A stretch of DNA of 64,000 bases from Cryptomeria japonica (Eukaryota > Streptophyta > Pinopsida > Cupressales > Cupressaceae), in assembly GCF_030272615.1 (NCBI RefSeq), contig NC_081412.1, forward strand, positions 144,667,247 through 144,731,246, written 5' to 3'. The translations under genes and the position numbers were made by a program. Of this stretch, positions 35,331 to 46,589 are shown in pieces (position 1 is the stretch's first letter; every line of letters starts with the position of its first letter). The notes under the pieces are model-generated. The model saw nothing but the letters and a program-made list of their open reading frames with translations. It ran no database searches and was not told the origin of the DNA.

Positions 35331-36392
35331 ATCCTATTCACTTGGAACTTTAGTTGGCTGTATTGTTTCATCAAAACTCACATTGGCACTTTTGATTATC
35401 CTTTGTAATATTTTATTAAAATTTTTTTTGTCTTGCTTCTCATTCCTTATGATGTCCCTTTTATGTTGTTATTGATGTTGTGAGATCCTAAAGTCCACTA
35501 AGGGCTTGGGGTTTCTTGCCTCCTCAATGACTTGGTGAAAGTTTTTCAATGTGAACCCTTTGTATTTGTTAGGTCCCGGAGACAACTGAGAGGGGGGGTG
35601 AATCAGTTATCTAATAAATACAAACCAAAACTAACTTAACCAAACTTAGTGCTTAATACTGGTAAACCAATCTTTATACCGATAGATAGTTTTATCAGTT
35701 AATTGCAGTACTGGTAAAGTTTAATGCATGAAATAGAAAGGCAATAACATCCACAACACATAACACATATATTTGTACATAAAAACCCTGTAAGGGGAAA
35801 AACCACGGTGGGATACCTTACTCACAATCAGATGATACTACTACAGATAGTATGTGTGTACAATATGGAGTTTGCACATGCAAAAAGGCCAACTTCCTAG
35901 AGCTCACTGCTCAATCACAAAATGGGAGTCACACTGACTACAATTGGATGGTTAAATCCAATGATAATGTACTGCTCAAAATAGAATCTTCATATGCTAG
36001 ATTTAGTACTGGTTAAGCTTTGATTTTCCATCTTCAAACCTTCCTTCAATCTTGAATGATGTCTACGTGTATAGCTCTACTTATATTCATATATACCTTG
36101 TTATATTTCTCTTCCACTATCCTTATTACAATCTCACAAATGAGATCTTACATTTATAACAAAACCTACAACCAAATCAGTAGGTCGGCTCACTAAAAGA
36201 TATTACAATAAAATCAATTACAAATGAATCAATATGTGATGCATCATGTCGGCTCAATGCATTTACAATAATAATAAATCATCTTTATGATGTGCCATGC
36301 TGATTTGGAATAGATATGCTTGTTGGTGCATATCCTGGACCTATTTACCGGTAACAACAAATATGCAAACTTGATTAGACCAATGAACAAAT

Positions 36393-36750
36393 TGTTGATA
36401 TGTGGTGATTGATCAGCAAAGTACTATACACTTAGCATGTATTCTTGCCATTTTTGTTGATGAAAACCAACATTGTAATAAAACCCTAAAAAGGCCGACT
36501 TTGTTTATTGCCCTAAAAATGCATGTTATAAGTGGCTAGGATGCTTAAGGCATTGTAAGGTTGATGTACTATTTTTGCTGGATAATAAGAAAGATTGGAT
36601 GACTGTGTATGGTGGATGTAACCCATTCTGGGTGAACCACATTAAATCTCTATGTTATTTGTGTCCTGTTTTATTTCTTTATCTTTTGTATTTAAATCTG
36701 CATATAATTGTTAGTTCATATTTGCTTTGGATCTGCTTGAAACCCTAACA
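36393..36750 (+). mobile_element. C4 5' LTR
   Basis: It starts TGTTGATATGTGG and ends GAAACCCTAACA, followed by the primer site. It aligns with 42874-43231 base for base apart from scattered, mostly transition, differences. Confidence 0.95.
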
Positions 36751-36752
36751 AT

Positions 36753-36764
36753 TGGTATCAGAGC
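36753..36764 (+). other. C4 primer-binding site
   Basis: TGGTATCAGAGC is the exact plant initiator-Met primer site, two bases after the LTR. Confidence 0.95.
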
Positions 36765-36810
36765 AAGGTTTTATATAAATTGGCAAGACTATCAGATTTG
36801 AGTGGGAGCA

Positions 36811-37529
36811 ATGGAGGATTCACAATTCAAGGTCAAAAAGTTTAATGACCAGAATTATCAGTTATGGAAAATGCAGATGGAGGATTACCTATATCAAAAG
36901 GATTTGTGGCGGCCGTTGGAAGGAAAGGCAAAGAAAGCGACCACAATGTCAGATGAAGAGTGGGACATTTTAGATAGAAAGGCACTGGGATCCATTCGAT
37001 TGTACCTTGCACCACCTATAGCTTTCAATATAACAGAAGCAAAAATGACTATAGATTTGATGGTGACATTGGCTAAGTTGTATGAGAAACCCTCGACTTT
37101 GAATATGGTATTTCTTATGAAGCGTTTGCTTAATTTGAAAATGAGAGAGGGAGGATCTGTAGCAGAGCACTTAAATGAATTTAATACAATTACCAATCAA
37201 TTGTCTTTGGTAAAAATTACCTTTGCAGAAGAGGTTAGGGCTCTCTTGATTTATGTTCTTTGCCAGAAAGTTGGAATAGCTTGGTTATGGCTGTAAGTAA
37301 CTCTATCTCTGGTAAAAATACTTTGGTATTTGATGATATTCTTGGTGTTATCCTAAGTGAGGAAATGCGAAGGAAAAGCACAGGTGAGACTCCAACATCA
37401 TCAAGTAGTGTTTTGGATGTGGAGAATAGAGGAAGATCAAAGGAAAGAGGAAAAGGCCCTTGGAATGAGAAGTCACAAGGGAAATTAAAGAAAGGACGCT
37501 CTCAATCTAGAGGAAAGAAAGATTGCTAG
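36811..37529 (+). pseudogene. C4 Gag
   Basis: The ATG at 36811 starts MEDSQFKVKKFNDQNY, with the WKMQMEDYLYQKDLW block of Tnt1-type (UBN2) Gag proteins. The frame shifts near 37255, where the sense moves to [15 protein letters not shown]. It then runs through a basic linker ([23 protein letters not shown]) to a zinc-knuckle region, where C-YCGKPSDLKKDYRS has lost the His and the last Cys. Confidence 0.9.
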
Positions 37530-38800
37530 TACTGTGGAAAGCCTAGTGATCTAAAGAAAGACTATCGGTCTTGGAAAAACAAAGAAGGAGACAAAAATGA
37601 AAATAACAGTAAGGAAGATAATATTGCAAGTAATACTTTACAAGATGCTTTAATATTATGTTTGGATAACGTTAATGATTCCTGGGTAATAGATTCCGGG
37701 GCTTCATTTCATGCTACACCCCATAGAAAATATTTTCTAGATTATGTTCAAGGTGATTTTGGATAGGTATATTTGAGTGATGATGAGCCCTATCAAATTA
37801 TTGGAAAAGGAAAGATAAAGATAAAGTTGCAGAATGGAAATGACTAGTTTCTGCAGGAGGTAAGACATGTTCCTAACTTAAGAAGAAATTTAATTTTTGC
37901 AAGGCAAATAGGTAGTGAAGGTTGCATAGTTACCTTCTCAAATAGTATCTGGAAGGTCACTAAAGGATCATTAATAGTAGCTAAAGGTACAAAGGTAGGC
38001 ACATTATATCTGTGTACTAGTAACACTTACTCTACCTTAGCTGCTATAGATAAAGTTACTGCAGGGACAACAACAATAGATGTTGCAAGAACAGATTCGA
38101 TAATGTGGCACCATAGGCTTGGGCACATTAGTGAGAAAGGGATGAAAATCCTTCACTCCAAAAATCTATTGCTAAGACTAAAGAAGATTGATTTAGAGTT
38201 TTGTGAAAATTGTGTTTATGGAAAATAGATTAGAGTCAGATTTCTTAAGGTTGGAAAAGAGAAGAAGAGTGAGAAGTTAGAGCTTGTGCATTAAGATGTA
38301 TGGGGACTGGCTCAGGTATCATCTCATGGTGGCTCTTGTTATTATGTTATTTTTATTGATGACTCAACTAGAAAAACATGGGTATATTTCCTAAAACAAA
38401 AATCAGATGTTTTTGAAACTTTTAAGAAATGGAAAGCTTTGGTTGAGAATGAGATAGGAAAAAAGTTGAAGTGTCTTAGATCGGATAATGGAGGCAAGTA
38501 TTGCAGAAAAGCATTTAAATATTACTGCTCCTTAACTGAGATTCAAAAGCAGAAGACAGTTCCAAGAACTCCATAGGAAAATGGTGTGTCAGAGAGAATG
38601 AATAGGACTATCATGAAACGCGCAAGGAGAATGAGATTGCATGTTGGATTGCCCTTACATTTTTGGGTAGATGTTGTACATACTGCTGTCTATTTGATAA
38701 ATAGAGTACCTTCAACCCCTTTGGATGGTGGTATTGCAGAGGAGGCATGGACTAGTAAAAAGGTAAATTATTATTTTCTGAAAAACCTTTGGTTGTGAAT
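37530..38800 (+). pseudogene. C4 protease and integrase
   Basis: The protease keeps its active site (WVIDSGASFHATP). The pre-integrase block reads WHHRLGHISEKGM and the zinc region CENCVYGK. The integrase core has Asp after VH-stop in DVWGLA, Asp in CLRSDNGGKY and Glu in ENGVSERMNRT. At least six TAG or TAA stops occur, most where Gln is expected. After VNYYFLKNLW a frameshift leads to the C-terminal segment. Confidence 0.9.
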
Positions 38801-38988
38801 CTTTTGTCCATGTTGATAAAGAAAACATAACGAAGCTTGATGCTAAATCTTAGAAATGTACCTTCATTGGATATGGGATAAATGAATATGGCTATTGGTT
38901 ATGAGATTTTGACAATAAGAAAATAACTAGAAGTATAGATGTTATATTCAATGAGAAGGTTATGTATAAAGAATAGATGCAGGAAAAG
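38800..38988 (+). pseudogene. C4 integrase C-terminus and linker to RT
   Basis: The reading is broken but follows the Tnt1 order: FVHVDKE-like, KLDAKS-like, FIGYGINEYGYW and a DVIFNEKVMYK-like end, just before the first RT unit. Stops fall within it. Confidence 0.7.
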
Positions 38989-39988
38989 AAGCATGAACAG
39001 GACAAGCAAGAATATGTGGTGTTGGATGAGATTCCTGAAAATGAAATGCTATAGGTACCTAATGCTCAGCAACAACAGAATGTACCACAAACTCCTACAA
39101 GTGTTAGACATTCTACGAGGTCAAGTAGACCCCTTAAAAGATTTTATCTTTCTTTGTATTCTATATTATTAACTGATTCTAGTGAACCAGAAGAATATGA
39201 AGAAGCAATGCAGGTGGATGCCAAACAAGAGTGGGAGCTTGGCATGAAAGTGGAGATGGATTCGTTGATGAAAAATAAGACTTGGGACTTAGTCCCTTTA
39301 CCTACAGAAAAAAGATCCTTGCCTAACAAATGGGTTTATCGACTGAAGGAGGAGGAAGGAGGTCAGAAAAGATATAAGGCCAGACTTGTGGTAAAATGTT
39401 TTGCACAGAAAAATGGTATAGATTATGATGAAATATTTTCTCCAGTTATAAAAATGACTTCAATTATAACTATACTTAGTCTTGTGGTTGTAGATGATTT
39501 ACATCTTGAACAATTAGATGCCAAAACAACTATTCTCCATGGAGATTTGGAGGAGGAAATTTACATGTTGCAACCACAGGGATATGAGGTCAAAGTTAAG
39601 GAGAACTTGGTGTGCAGGTTGAAGAAAAGTTTTTATGGCCTAAAGCAAGTACCCCAACAATGGTATTTAAAATTTGATAGTTTCATGGCTGAACACAATT
39701 ATCATAGATGTCATTCTGATCATTGTGTATATTTTAAGAGATTGGATAATGACAGTTATATTGTCCCGTTGCTTTATATTGATGACATGCTTGTTGTTGG
39801 GTCTAACATGCAACACATAAATGATCTTAAACAAAAATTAGCCAGGTCATTTTCTATGAAGGATTTGGGTGTAGCTAAGCAAATTATCAGTATGAGGATT
39901 ACACGAGATAGGAAAAATAGAACCTTGAATTTGTCCTAAAGCGAGTATATAAAGAAGGTGTTGAAAAGATTTAACATACAAGATGCAA
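38989..39988 (+). pseudogene. C4 RT unit 1 of 3
   Basis: The frame 39154-39939 (261 codons) carries WELGMKVEMDSLMKNKTWDL, NKWVYRLKEEEGGQKRYKAR, the LEQLDAKTTILHGDLEEEIY block, LKKSFYGLKQVPQQWY and the YIDD catalytic box in LLYIDDMLVVG. It ends at LNLS-TAA, at a Gln position. Compared with units 2 and 3 it has its own version of the first 110 bases (about 39047-39104) and a few point changes. It shares its tail with unit 2. Confidence 0.93.
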
Positions 39989-40988
39989 AAGCATGAATAG
40001 GACAAGCAAGAATATGTGGTGTTGGATGAGATTCCTGAAAATGAAATGCCACAAGTACCTGATGCTCAGTAACAATAGAATGTCCCACAAACTCTTGCAA
40101 GTGTTAGACATTCTACGAGGTCAAGTAGACCCCTTAAAAGATTTTATCTTTCTTTGTATTCTATATTATTAACTGATTCTAGTGAACCAGAAGAATATGA
40201 AGAAGCAATGCAGGTGGATGCCAAACAAGAGTGGGAGCTTGGCATGAAAGTGGAGATGGATTCGTTGATGAAAAATAAGACTTGGGACTTAGTCCCTTTA
40301 CCTACAGAAAAAAGATCCTTGCCTAACAAATGGGTTTATCGACTGAAGGAGGAGGAAGGAGGTCAGAAAAGATATAAGGCCAGACTTGTGGTAAAATGTT
40401 TTGCACAGAAAAATGGTATAGATTATGATGAAATATTTTCTCCAGTTATAAAAATGACTTCAATTATAACTATACTTAGTCTTGTGGCTGTAGATGATTT
40501 ACATCTTGAACAATTAGATGCCAAAACAACTATTCTCCATGGAGATTTGGAGGAGGAAATTTACATGTTGCAACCACAGGGATATGAGGTCAAAGTTAAG
40601 GAGAACTTGGTGTGCAGGTTGAAGAAAAGTTTTTATGGCCTAAAGCAAGTACCCCAACAATGGTATTTAAAATTTGATAGTTTCATGGCTGAACACAGTT
40701 ATCATAGATGTCATTCTGATCATTGTGTATATTTTAAGAGATTGGATAATGGCAGTTATATTGTCCCGTTGCTTTATATTGATGACATGCTTGTTGTTGG
40801 GTCTAACATGCAACACATAAATGATCTTAAACAGAAATTAGCCAGGTCATTTTCTATGAAGGATTTGGGTGTAGCTAAGCAAATTATCAGTATGAGGATT
40901 ACACGAGATAGGAAAAATAGAACCTTGAATTTGTCCTAAAGCGAGTATATAAAGAAGGTGTTGAAAAGATTTAACATGCAAGATGCAA
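39989..40988 (+). pseudogene. C4 RT unit 2 of 3 (recombinant)
   Basis: The frame 40154-40939 is almost identical to unit 1. Its first part, up to about 40835, agrees with unit 3 at the positions where units 1 and 3 differ. From about 40868 on it agrees with unit 1. Junction words AAAAGCATGAATAGGAC mark both ends of the unit. It keeps the YIDD catalytic box and the same terminal TAA. Confidence 0.92.
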
Positions 40989-41990
40989 AAGCATGAATAG
41001 GACAAGCAAGAATATGTGGTGTTGGATGAGATTCCTGAAAATGAAATGCCACAAGTACCTGATGCTCAGTAACAATAGAATGTCCCACAAACTCTTGCAA
41101 GTGTTAGACATTCTACGAGGTCAAGTAGACCCCTTAAAAGATTTTATCTTTCTTTGTATTCTATATTATTAATTGATTCTAGTGAACCAGAAGAATATGA
41201 AGAAGCAATGTAGGTGGATGCCAAACAAGAGTGGGAGCTTGGCATGAAAGTGGAGATGGATTCGTTGATGAAAAATAAGACTTGGGACTTAGTCCCTTTA
41301 CCTGCAGAAAAAAGATCCTTGCCTAACAAATGGGTTTATCGACTGAAGGAGGAGGAAGGAGGTTAGAAAAGATATAAGGCCAGACTTGTGGTAAAATGTT
41401 TTGCATAGAAAAATGGTATAGATTATGATGAAATATTTTCTCTAGTTATAAAAATGACTTCAATTATAACTATACTTAGTCTTGTGGCTGTAGATGATTT
41501 ACATCTTGAACAATTAGATGCCAAAACAACTATTCTCCATGGAGATTTGGAGGAGGAAATTTACATGTTGCAACCACAGGGATATGAGGTCAAAGTTAAG
41601 GAGAACTTGGTGTGCAGGTTGAAGAAAAGTTTTTATGGCCTAAAGCAAGTACCCCAACAATGGTATTTAAAATTTGATAGTTTCATGGCTGAACACAGTT
41701 ATCATAGATGTCATTCTGATCATTGTGTATATTTTAAGAGATTGGATAATGGCAGTTATATTGTCCCGTTGCTTTATATTGATGACATGCTTGTTGTTGG
41801 GTCTAACATGCAACACATAAATGATCTTAAATAGAAATTAGCCAGGTCATTTTCTATGAAGGATTTGTGTGCAGCTAAGCAAATTCTCGGTATGAGGATT
41901 ACACAGGACAGGAAAAATAGAACCTTGAATTTGTCCCAAAGCGAGTATATAAAGAAGGTGTTGAAAATATTTAACATGCAGGATGCAAAA
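40989..41990 (+). pseudogene. C4 RT unit 3 of 3
   Basis: Same content as units 1 and 2, but with several extra C-to-T changes creating TAG at CAG positions (about 41212, 41363, 41406, 41831), plus another C-to-T at about 41172 and one at 41442. Only 41454-41834 remains open, still including YIDD. Past 41868 it diverges from units 1 and 2 and runs in frame into the RNase H part (QSEYIKKVLKIFNMQDAKAV), so this unit keeps the original junction. Confidence 0.92.
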
Positions 41991-42739
41991 GCAGTTAGTA
42001 CATCTTTGGCTAGTCATTTCAAATTGACTAAGGAGATGTGCCAAAAGGCACAGGAAGAGGTAAATAAAATGTCTAACATCCCATATTCATCAGCTGTTGG
42101 TAGTCTGATGTATGCAATGGTATGCACAAGGCTAGATATTGCACATGCAGTGGGAGTTGTGAGCAGGTTTATGAGTAATCCAGGTATGGAACATTGAAAT
42201 GCTGTGAAATGGATTCTTCGATATTTGAAAGGAACTACTATGAAGGCATTATGTTTCAAAGGATATAATGCTACTCTGAGTGGATTTGTTGACCCTGATC
42301 TGGCAAGGGATATTGATTCATGGAGGAGTACTATAGGGTATGTTTTTTCTATAGGAGGAACTACAGTCAGATAGATTTCTAGGCTGCAAAAGGTTGTTGC
42401 TCTTTCAACCATTAAAGCTAAGTATGTTGCTGCTACAGAAGCCAGCAAGGAGATAATTTGGTTACAATATTTTCTGGAGGAATTGGGTCAGACACAGGAG
42501 GATTGCCCATTGTATAACGATAGCCAGAGTGCCATTCATCTTGCAAAGAACTCTGCTTTTCATTCAAGGACAAAGCACATTTAGCTCAGATACCACTTCA
42601 TCCAGACTATTTTGGAGGAGGGTCAATTACGGCTTAAGAAGATTCACACAAGTGAGAATCCTGCCGATATGTTCACGAAGGAAGTTCCATAGGAGAAGTT
42701 GATTTCTTCATCAGTTTTTGTTGGTCTTTTTGATTGATA
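41991..42739 (+). pseudogene. C4 RNase H and Pol C-terminus
   Basis: The frame covers SLMYAMVCTRLDIAHAVGVV, a TGA after GMEH, then WILRYLKGTT, VDPDLARDIDSWRST (first Asp block altered from YxDADxAGD), STIKAKYVAAT (normally SxEAEY, so the catalytic Glu is Lys), YNDSQSAIHLAKN and HSRTKHI. It ends SVFVGLFD with TGA near 42738. Four or more stops. Confidence 0.9.
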
Positions 42740-42813
42740 ATTGTGGAATTTATACCAATCGAGTCCCAATGTTTTATCCAGCGGATGTTGCAAGTACAGT
42801 GGTGTCATCTAGT

Positions 42814-42873
42814 ATCAGTCTCCAAGTGGGAGATTGTTTGGTGTGGAGCCTGATCAGTCTCCAAGTGGGAGAT
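42814..42873 (+). repeat. 39-bp tandem duplication carrying the polypurine tract
   Basis: ATCAGTCTCCAAGTGGGAGA followed by TTGTT occurs at 42814 and 42853. The second copy abuts the LTR start at 42874. The first is followed by TTTGGTGTGG, a partial look-alike of the LTR start. Confidence 0.9.
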
Positions 42874-43231
42874 TGTTAATATGTGGCAACTGATCAACAA
42901 AGTACTTTACACTCGACACATATTCTTTTGCCATTTTTGTTGATGAAAACTAACATTGTAATAAAACCCTAAAAAGGTCGACTTTGTTTATTGCCCTAAA
43001 AACACATGTTATAAGTGGTTGGGATGCTTAAGGCATTGTAAGGTTGATGTACTGATTTTGCTAGATAATAAGAAAGATTGGACAACTGTGTATGGTGGAT
43101 GTAACCCATTCTAGGTGAACCATGTTAAATCTCTGTGATATGTGTCCTGTTTTATTCCTTTATCTTTTGTATTTAAATTTGCATATAATTTTTAGTTCAT
43201 ATTTTCTTTAGATATGCTTGAAACCCTAACA
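42874..43231 (+). mobile_element. C4 3' LTR
   Basis: It starts TGTTAATATGTGG and ends GAAACCCTAACA, followed by the CAAAT duplication. Confidence 0.95.
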
Positions 43232-43463
43232 CAAATCACCAAAACCAAGTGTCCAAACAATGTCTTTGACATAACCAAGTAATCTCCAGATGATAACAGA
43301 TCATCCTCAGTGCCGGTTAACAATATAACCTGTCAGTGAACTAGATATCGGTGACTATGCATAAGTCACTGAACATGTCGGTGAACATAACCAAAGATCT
43401 CCAAGTGTTGATAAGTGTTGACATCAATGACAAAACCATATCAACATATCCAAAATACCAACA

Positions 43464-44600
43464 GTATTTTACTGAGAGTATGATGGACTTCATACTCACT
43501 CTAAAGTGGGGGATAAATATAGCATCCTAAAATTTCACCCGCATTGGGTCCCCACCTTAGCGTGTGCACCCCTTTGGCCTGATTGGGACTTGATTATGCT
43601 CATGCACCTCAAGAATTGCATTATTTTTTACTTTTCCCATATATTTTGCATCTTATCCTAGTCCTAAATAGGGGTAGGACTAGAGCGCCACGCCTTGGTC
43701 TCCCCTAAATTGGGCCCCATTTGACCCCTTGTTCCTATTTCAAAATTGAGTGGGATTCCTCTCTTTGTGTTGGCTCATGTCAGGAAATTAGAAATTTATT
43801 TGATGGGCACGCATAAAAGGAGATTTTCCCTTATCATTTGACATCTATCAATTAATCATCTATCAAGCATTCGATAATCATATGACATCAAGCATTCAAG
43901 CATTCAAATGTAATTGAGCATTAATCATTCTTCCTTCAAGCCTTGGAGTAGAAATAAAGTCAAGATTCAAGCATTGAAGAAGATATTATTCATCTTATTT
44001 TGTTGAAGACTTCATCAAACCCTAATTTCATGTGGAGTCAAACAAAACTTCACAAGTAGGTATATCACTTGATTCTCAGTCATTATTCAACATCTCCCTC
44101 AAAAGGAGAATTTCATTACAACAATTTCAATTATTTTTATCTCAAATTTATGGTTAAATCTAAAATAGGGGTTTGACCTAAGCCAAGCCCCTATTCTTAA
44201 CACATTTATCTTTCTTTCTATGTGTAGGAAATAGGTTCAGAGTTGTACTCTTCAAAATAGGCACTATTTGTAGAGACGATTCAACCCTCTTTGACATGCA
44301 AAAAAGTCAGAGGACTAGGGTGATAGGAACACCGGTCCCAAAAATTTTGGAGCTTTTTCGAGGATCAGATCCAAGTTTGTATATTTTGCTCAGATCCAGG
44401 TGCATGTGAAAATCCCACATCTATAACCCACTATTTTCTTAGTTTTACCTTCATTTTTTAGCACTTTAATTTAGCATTTCAACTCTCAAAAGAGGAAAAC
44501 TCCCAATCAATCCAATTATATTAAGTCTTAATCTTTGTTGACTTTTGACTAAATCTATTGGATTCTCCCTCTTTTGAATGTAATGGTCAACCCAAGAAAA
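43464..44600 (+). mobile_element. 3' end and LTR of a plus-strand gypsy element (G3)
   Basis: A purine tract AAAGTGGGGGATAAA (about 43502-43516) is followed by TATAGCATCCTAAAATTTC at 43517, a mutated TGTAGCATCC start. The body has an upstream-promoter-like AT region, 'caagcattgaagaagat' and 'tctattggattctccct' phrases. Both phrases recur in opposite sense at 58100-58800, so the two LTRs belong to related families. The right end is not defined. No reading frame is supported. Confidence 0.55.
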
Positions 44601-45285
44601 AAATAGTGGTTTACATACATCTAATGGTGGAAACCCTACTTTTTCACCATTACAGTAAGGATGTAATAGTTTGGGCTAGGTTATTAATTGATGCAGGATC
44701 ATCCCTGGTCTATGAGCAATCTTGCATCAACCAAAAATATTTCCTTTCAACCTTGTTCTTGTTTAGTTCAGTATTGCAGTTTCTGTGTTAGATTTCAATG
44801 TGTTCTGGTAGATGGTTCTTTTTCGTAGTGGATTAGATTTTCCATTTCCAAGCTTTTTATTTTTTCCATATTTTCAGTTCGTTTGGATTCTTTTCGATGA
44901 GTTATTGCTTTTGGATTGGTTGTTCCTGGTTCCAGGAGTGGTTTTTGAGCTTAACGGCTAGTTGGTGATTTCTTCTCATGCGGAGCTATTTATTGGCTTG
45001 CAGATCTATTTGGTGCCTTTCTCGATGTTCTTGAGTCCTTGGTCAACCTTCCATTCGATCTGTGCTTCTTGGTTGTTCTTTTCTAGAGGATTTTATTTGT
45101 ATTCTTGGGGCAAATCTATTTGCATGTTTCATATTCCTTTCTTGGTAAATGTAATCTATTATGGCCGACCCTGATGTGTTCTGGAGGGTATATATATATA
45201 TATTGTTATATGTGATCCTTAGGAGGTAGTTCAAAGGTGAGGAGTTTCTAGTCTCTAGAATGGTAATTCAGACATGCCTCTTGGT
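44601..45285. other. Unassigned sequence left of C2
   Basis: T-rich on the plus strand. The frames at 44558-44791 and 44962-45174 show no convincing domain, although a LIDAGSSLV word superficially resembles a protease site. It may be the remainder of a non-LTR or gypsy element; nothing decisive is seen. Confidence 0.3.
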
Positions 45286-46530
45286 TGTTGGCATTATGGA
45301 TGAATTGATTATGTGTTGCATTGATTTTTTGTCATTGATGTCAACACTAGCTCTTATGATTGGTTACCAGCAAACAAGTTTTGGTTACCGGCAGAAGATC
45401 TAGTGTTATCGTTATAAGGGACTATTTGTTGGACACTTCCGACATGTTTGGATCAATGGACTATGTTTGATTTTATGTTTTACATGTCCTTGGAGTATGT
45501 TTTGGTTAGATGGTATTGACTTGGTGATTGATGCTATCATACACTCTTGTAAACCCTTACTGACATGGGTTTAAGGTTTTACTAGAAGAGCTTTTATTGA
45601 GAATCTTCGACAAGATGCATAAGTGGTGTTGGTGCGACTTCTTGATGGATTTCAAGATGTTGAATATGTTATTTGATCATGCCTCAACTGATTGAAGACA
45701 TTGCTTTGGTATGGTGGACCCAGATTATGTTTGGTACCTATCTAGGTTATGGACCGGTATCATGTTAACGTGTTCTCTTAACGTTACCGGGATGATTTAT
45801 GGATTGGTTATTGTTGTTTTGGTCTCACGCTAACATGACATATCATTGTAATATGGATTTATGTAATGATCTTATTGTAATATCTTTTAGGTGGCCGGCC
45901 TAATTGGTTTAGGCCTTAGGGTTGGTATAAATTAATGTAAGATCTCATTGTAGATCATGGAATGGGAATGGGAATGGAAATGTAATGTCATATGCAAAGG
46001 AGTTTTGGTCGATCATTGAGGATCGAATTGGGTTTAAAGAAGAGGTCAAAGGCCTTTGGTATTGAGCTTAACTAGGACTGTAATCAGGCATTGTAGATGT
46101 TATCTCTAGCAGTTCATTTGTTTGGATTGTTGTCCAACTATATCGAGGTGGTTATAACCTCTATGTAGTCAGTGAGACTCTTTTGTAATGAGTAGTATGC
46201 TCTAGGCAGTGTGCCTTCCTGCATGTGCATGCCCCTCATTATATCACATACTTACTACAAAAGTATCATCTGACTGTGGGTAGGCTTCCCATCGTGGTTT
46301 TTCCCTTTCTGGGTTTTCCATGTACAAATCATGGTGTTATGTGGCATGGTTGCATTGTGTTGATTATTTGTTTTATTGTTAAGTTGTATTGTCTACCGGT
46401 ATCTATTTTTGCTATTTTGGTAATTAATGTTTATATGATCCGGCTAAAGGTTATTAAGTGGTTTGATTGATATAATCTGTTAACAACTGAATCACCCCCC
46501 CCTCTCAGTGGTTCATCGGTTATCCTAAAA
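45286..46530 (+). mobile_element. C2 5' LTR
   Basis: It starts TGTTGGCATTATGG and ends TATCCTAAAA (normally TATCCTAACA). A TATAAAT box (45926-45932) is preceded by a GGCCTAA-TTGG-TTAGGCC hairpin (about 45897-45915). It is followed by a GATCT...AGATC hairpin (45941-45956). The short frame at 46225-46470 also occurs in the 3' LTR and is not a gene. Confidence 0.9.
45926..45956 (+). promoter_or_regulatory. C2 5' LTR core promoter-like block
   Basis: TATAAAT is followed at a short distance by GTAAGATCTC and TAGATCAT, forming a GATCT...AGATC hairpin. The same block follows a TATA-like run in the other C2 LTR (56098-56128) and in C1 (26099-26130). TATA function and start-site position are inferred. 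Confidence 0.6.
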
Positions 46531-46545
46531 AATTTGTATCAGAGC
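46531..46545 (+). other. C2 primer-binding site
   Basis: AATTTGTATCAGAGC corresponds to ATTGGTATCAGAGC with small changes. Confidence 0.85.
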
Positions 46546-46589
46546 TTTGGTCCTCTTTTACAGAAGCTTAACCACTTGAGGAAGATCCG

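Larger units (their letters stand above)
36393..43231 (+). mobile_element. Full-length Tnt1/Tork-like copia element C4 with RT triplication
   Basis: Short LTRs of 358 bases lie at 36393-36750 and 42874-43231. The perfect 5-bp duplication CAAAT flanks it (36388-36392, 43232-43236). It has an intact primer site, a Gag-Pol of the Tnt1 type and a purine tract at the 3' LTR. It is inserted in solo LTR C. The RT region (about 38990-41990) is present three times in tandem with an exact 1000-bp period, adding 2 kb to a normal element. Stops and frameshifts inactivate it. Confidence 0.94.
35567..43463 (-). mobile_element. Solo LTR C (split by element C4)
   Basis: Its own sequence is 35567-36392 plus 43237-43463, about 1.05 kb. 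It starts TGTTAGGTCCC and ends ATACCAACA. The perfect 5-bp duplication GTATT flanks it (35562-35566, 43464-43468). The G-rich block plus TGAATCAG at its start and the 'ggggaaaaaccacggtggga' block are shared with LTRs A and C3. Confidence 0.88.

Noticed and set aside
42014-42448. 144-residue minus-strand frame
   Set aside because: Antisense to the C4 RNase H coding region; shadow of the real sense frame.
44558-44791. LIDAGSSLV word as an aspartic protease active site
   Set aside because: Isolated, no flanking retropepsin sequence in any frame, and the surrounding frame is not Pol-like.
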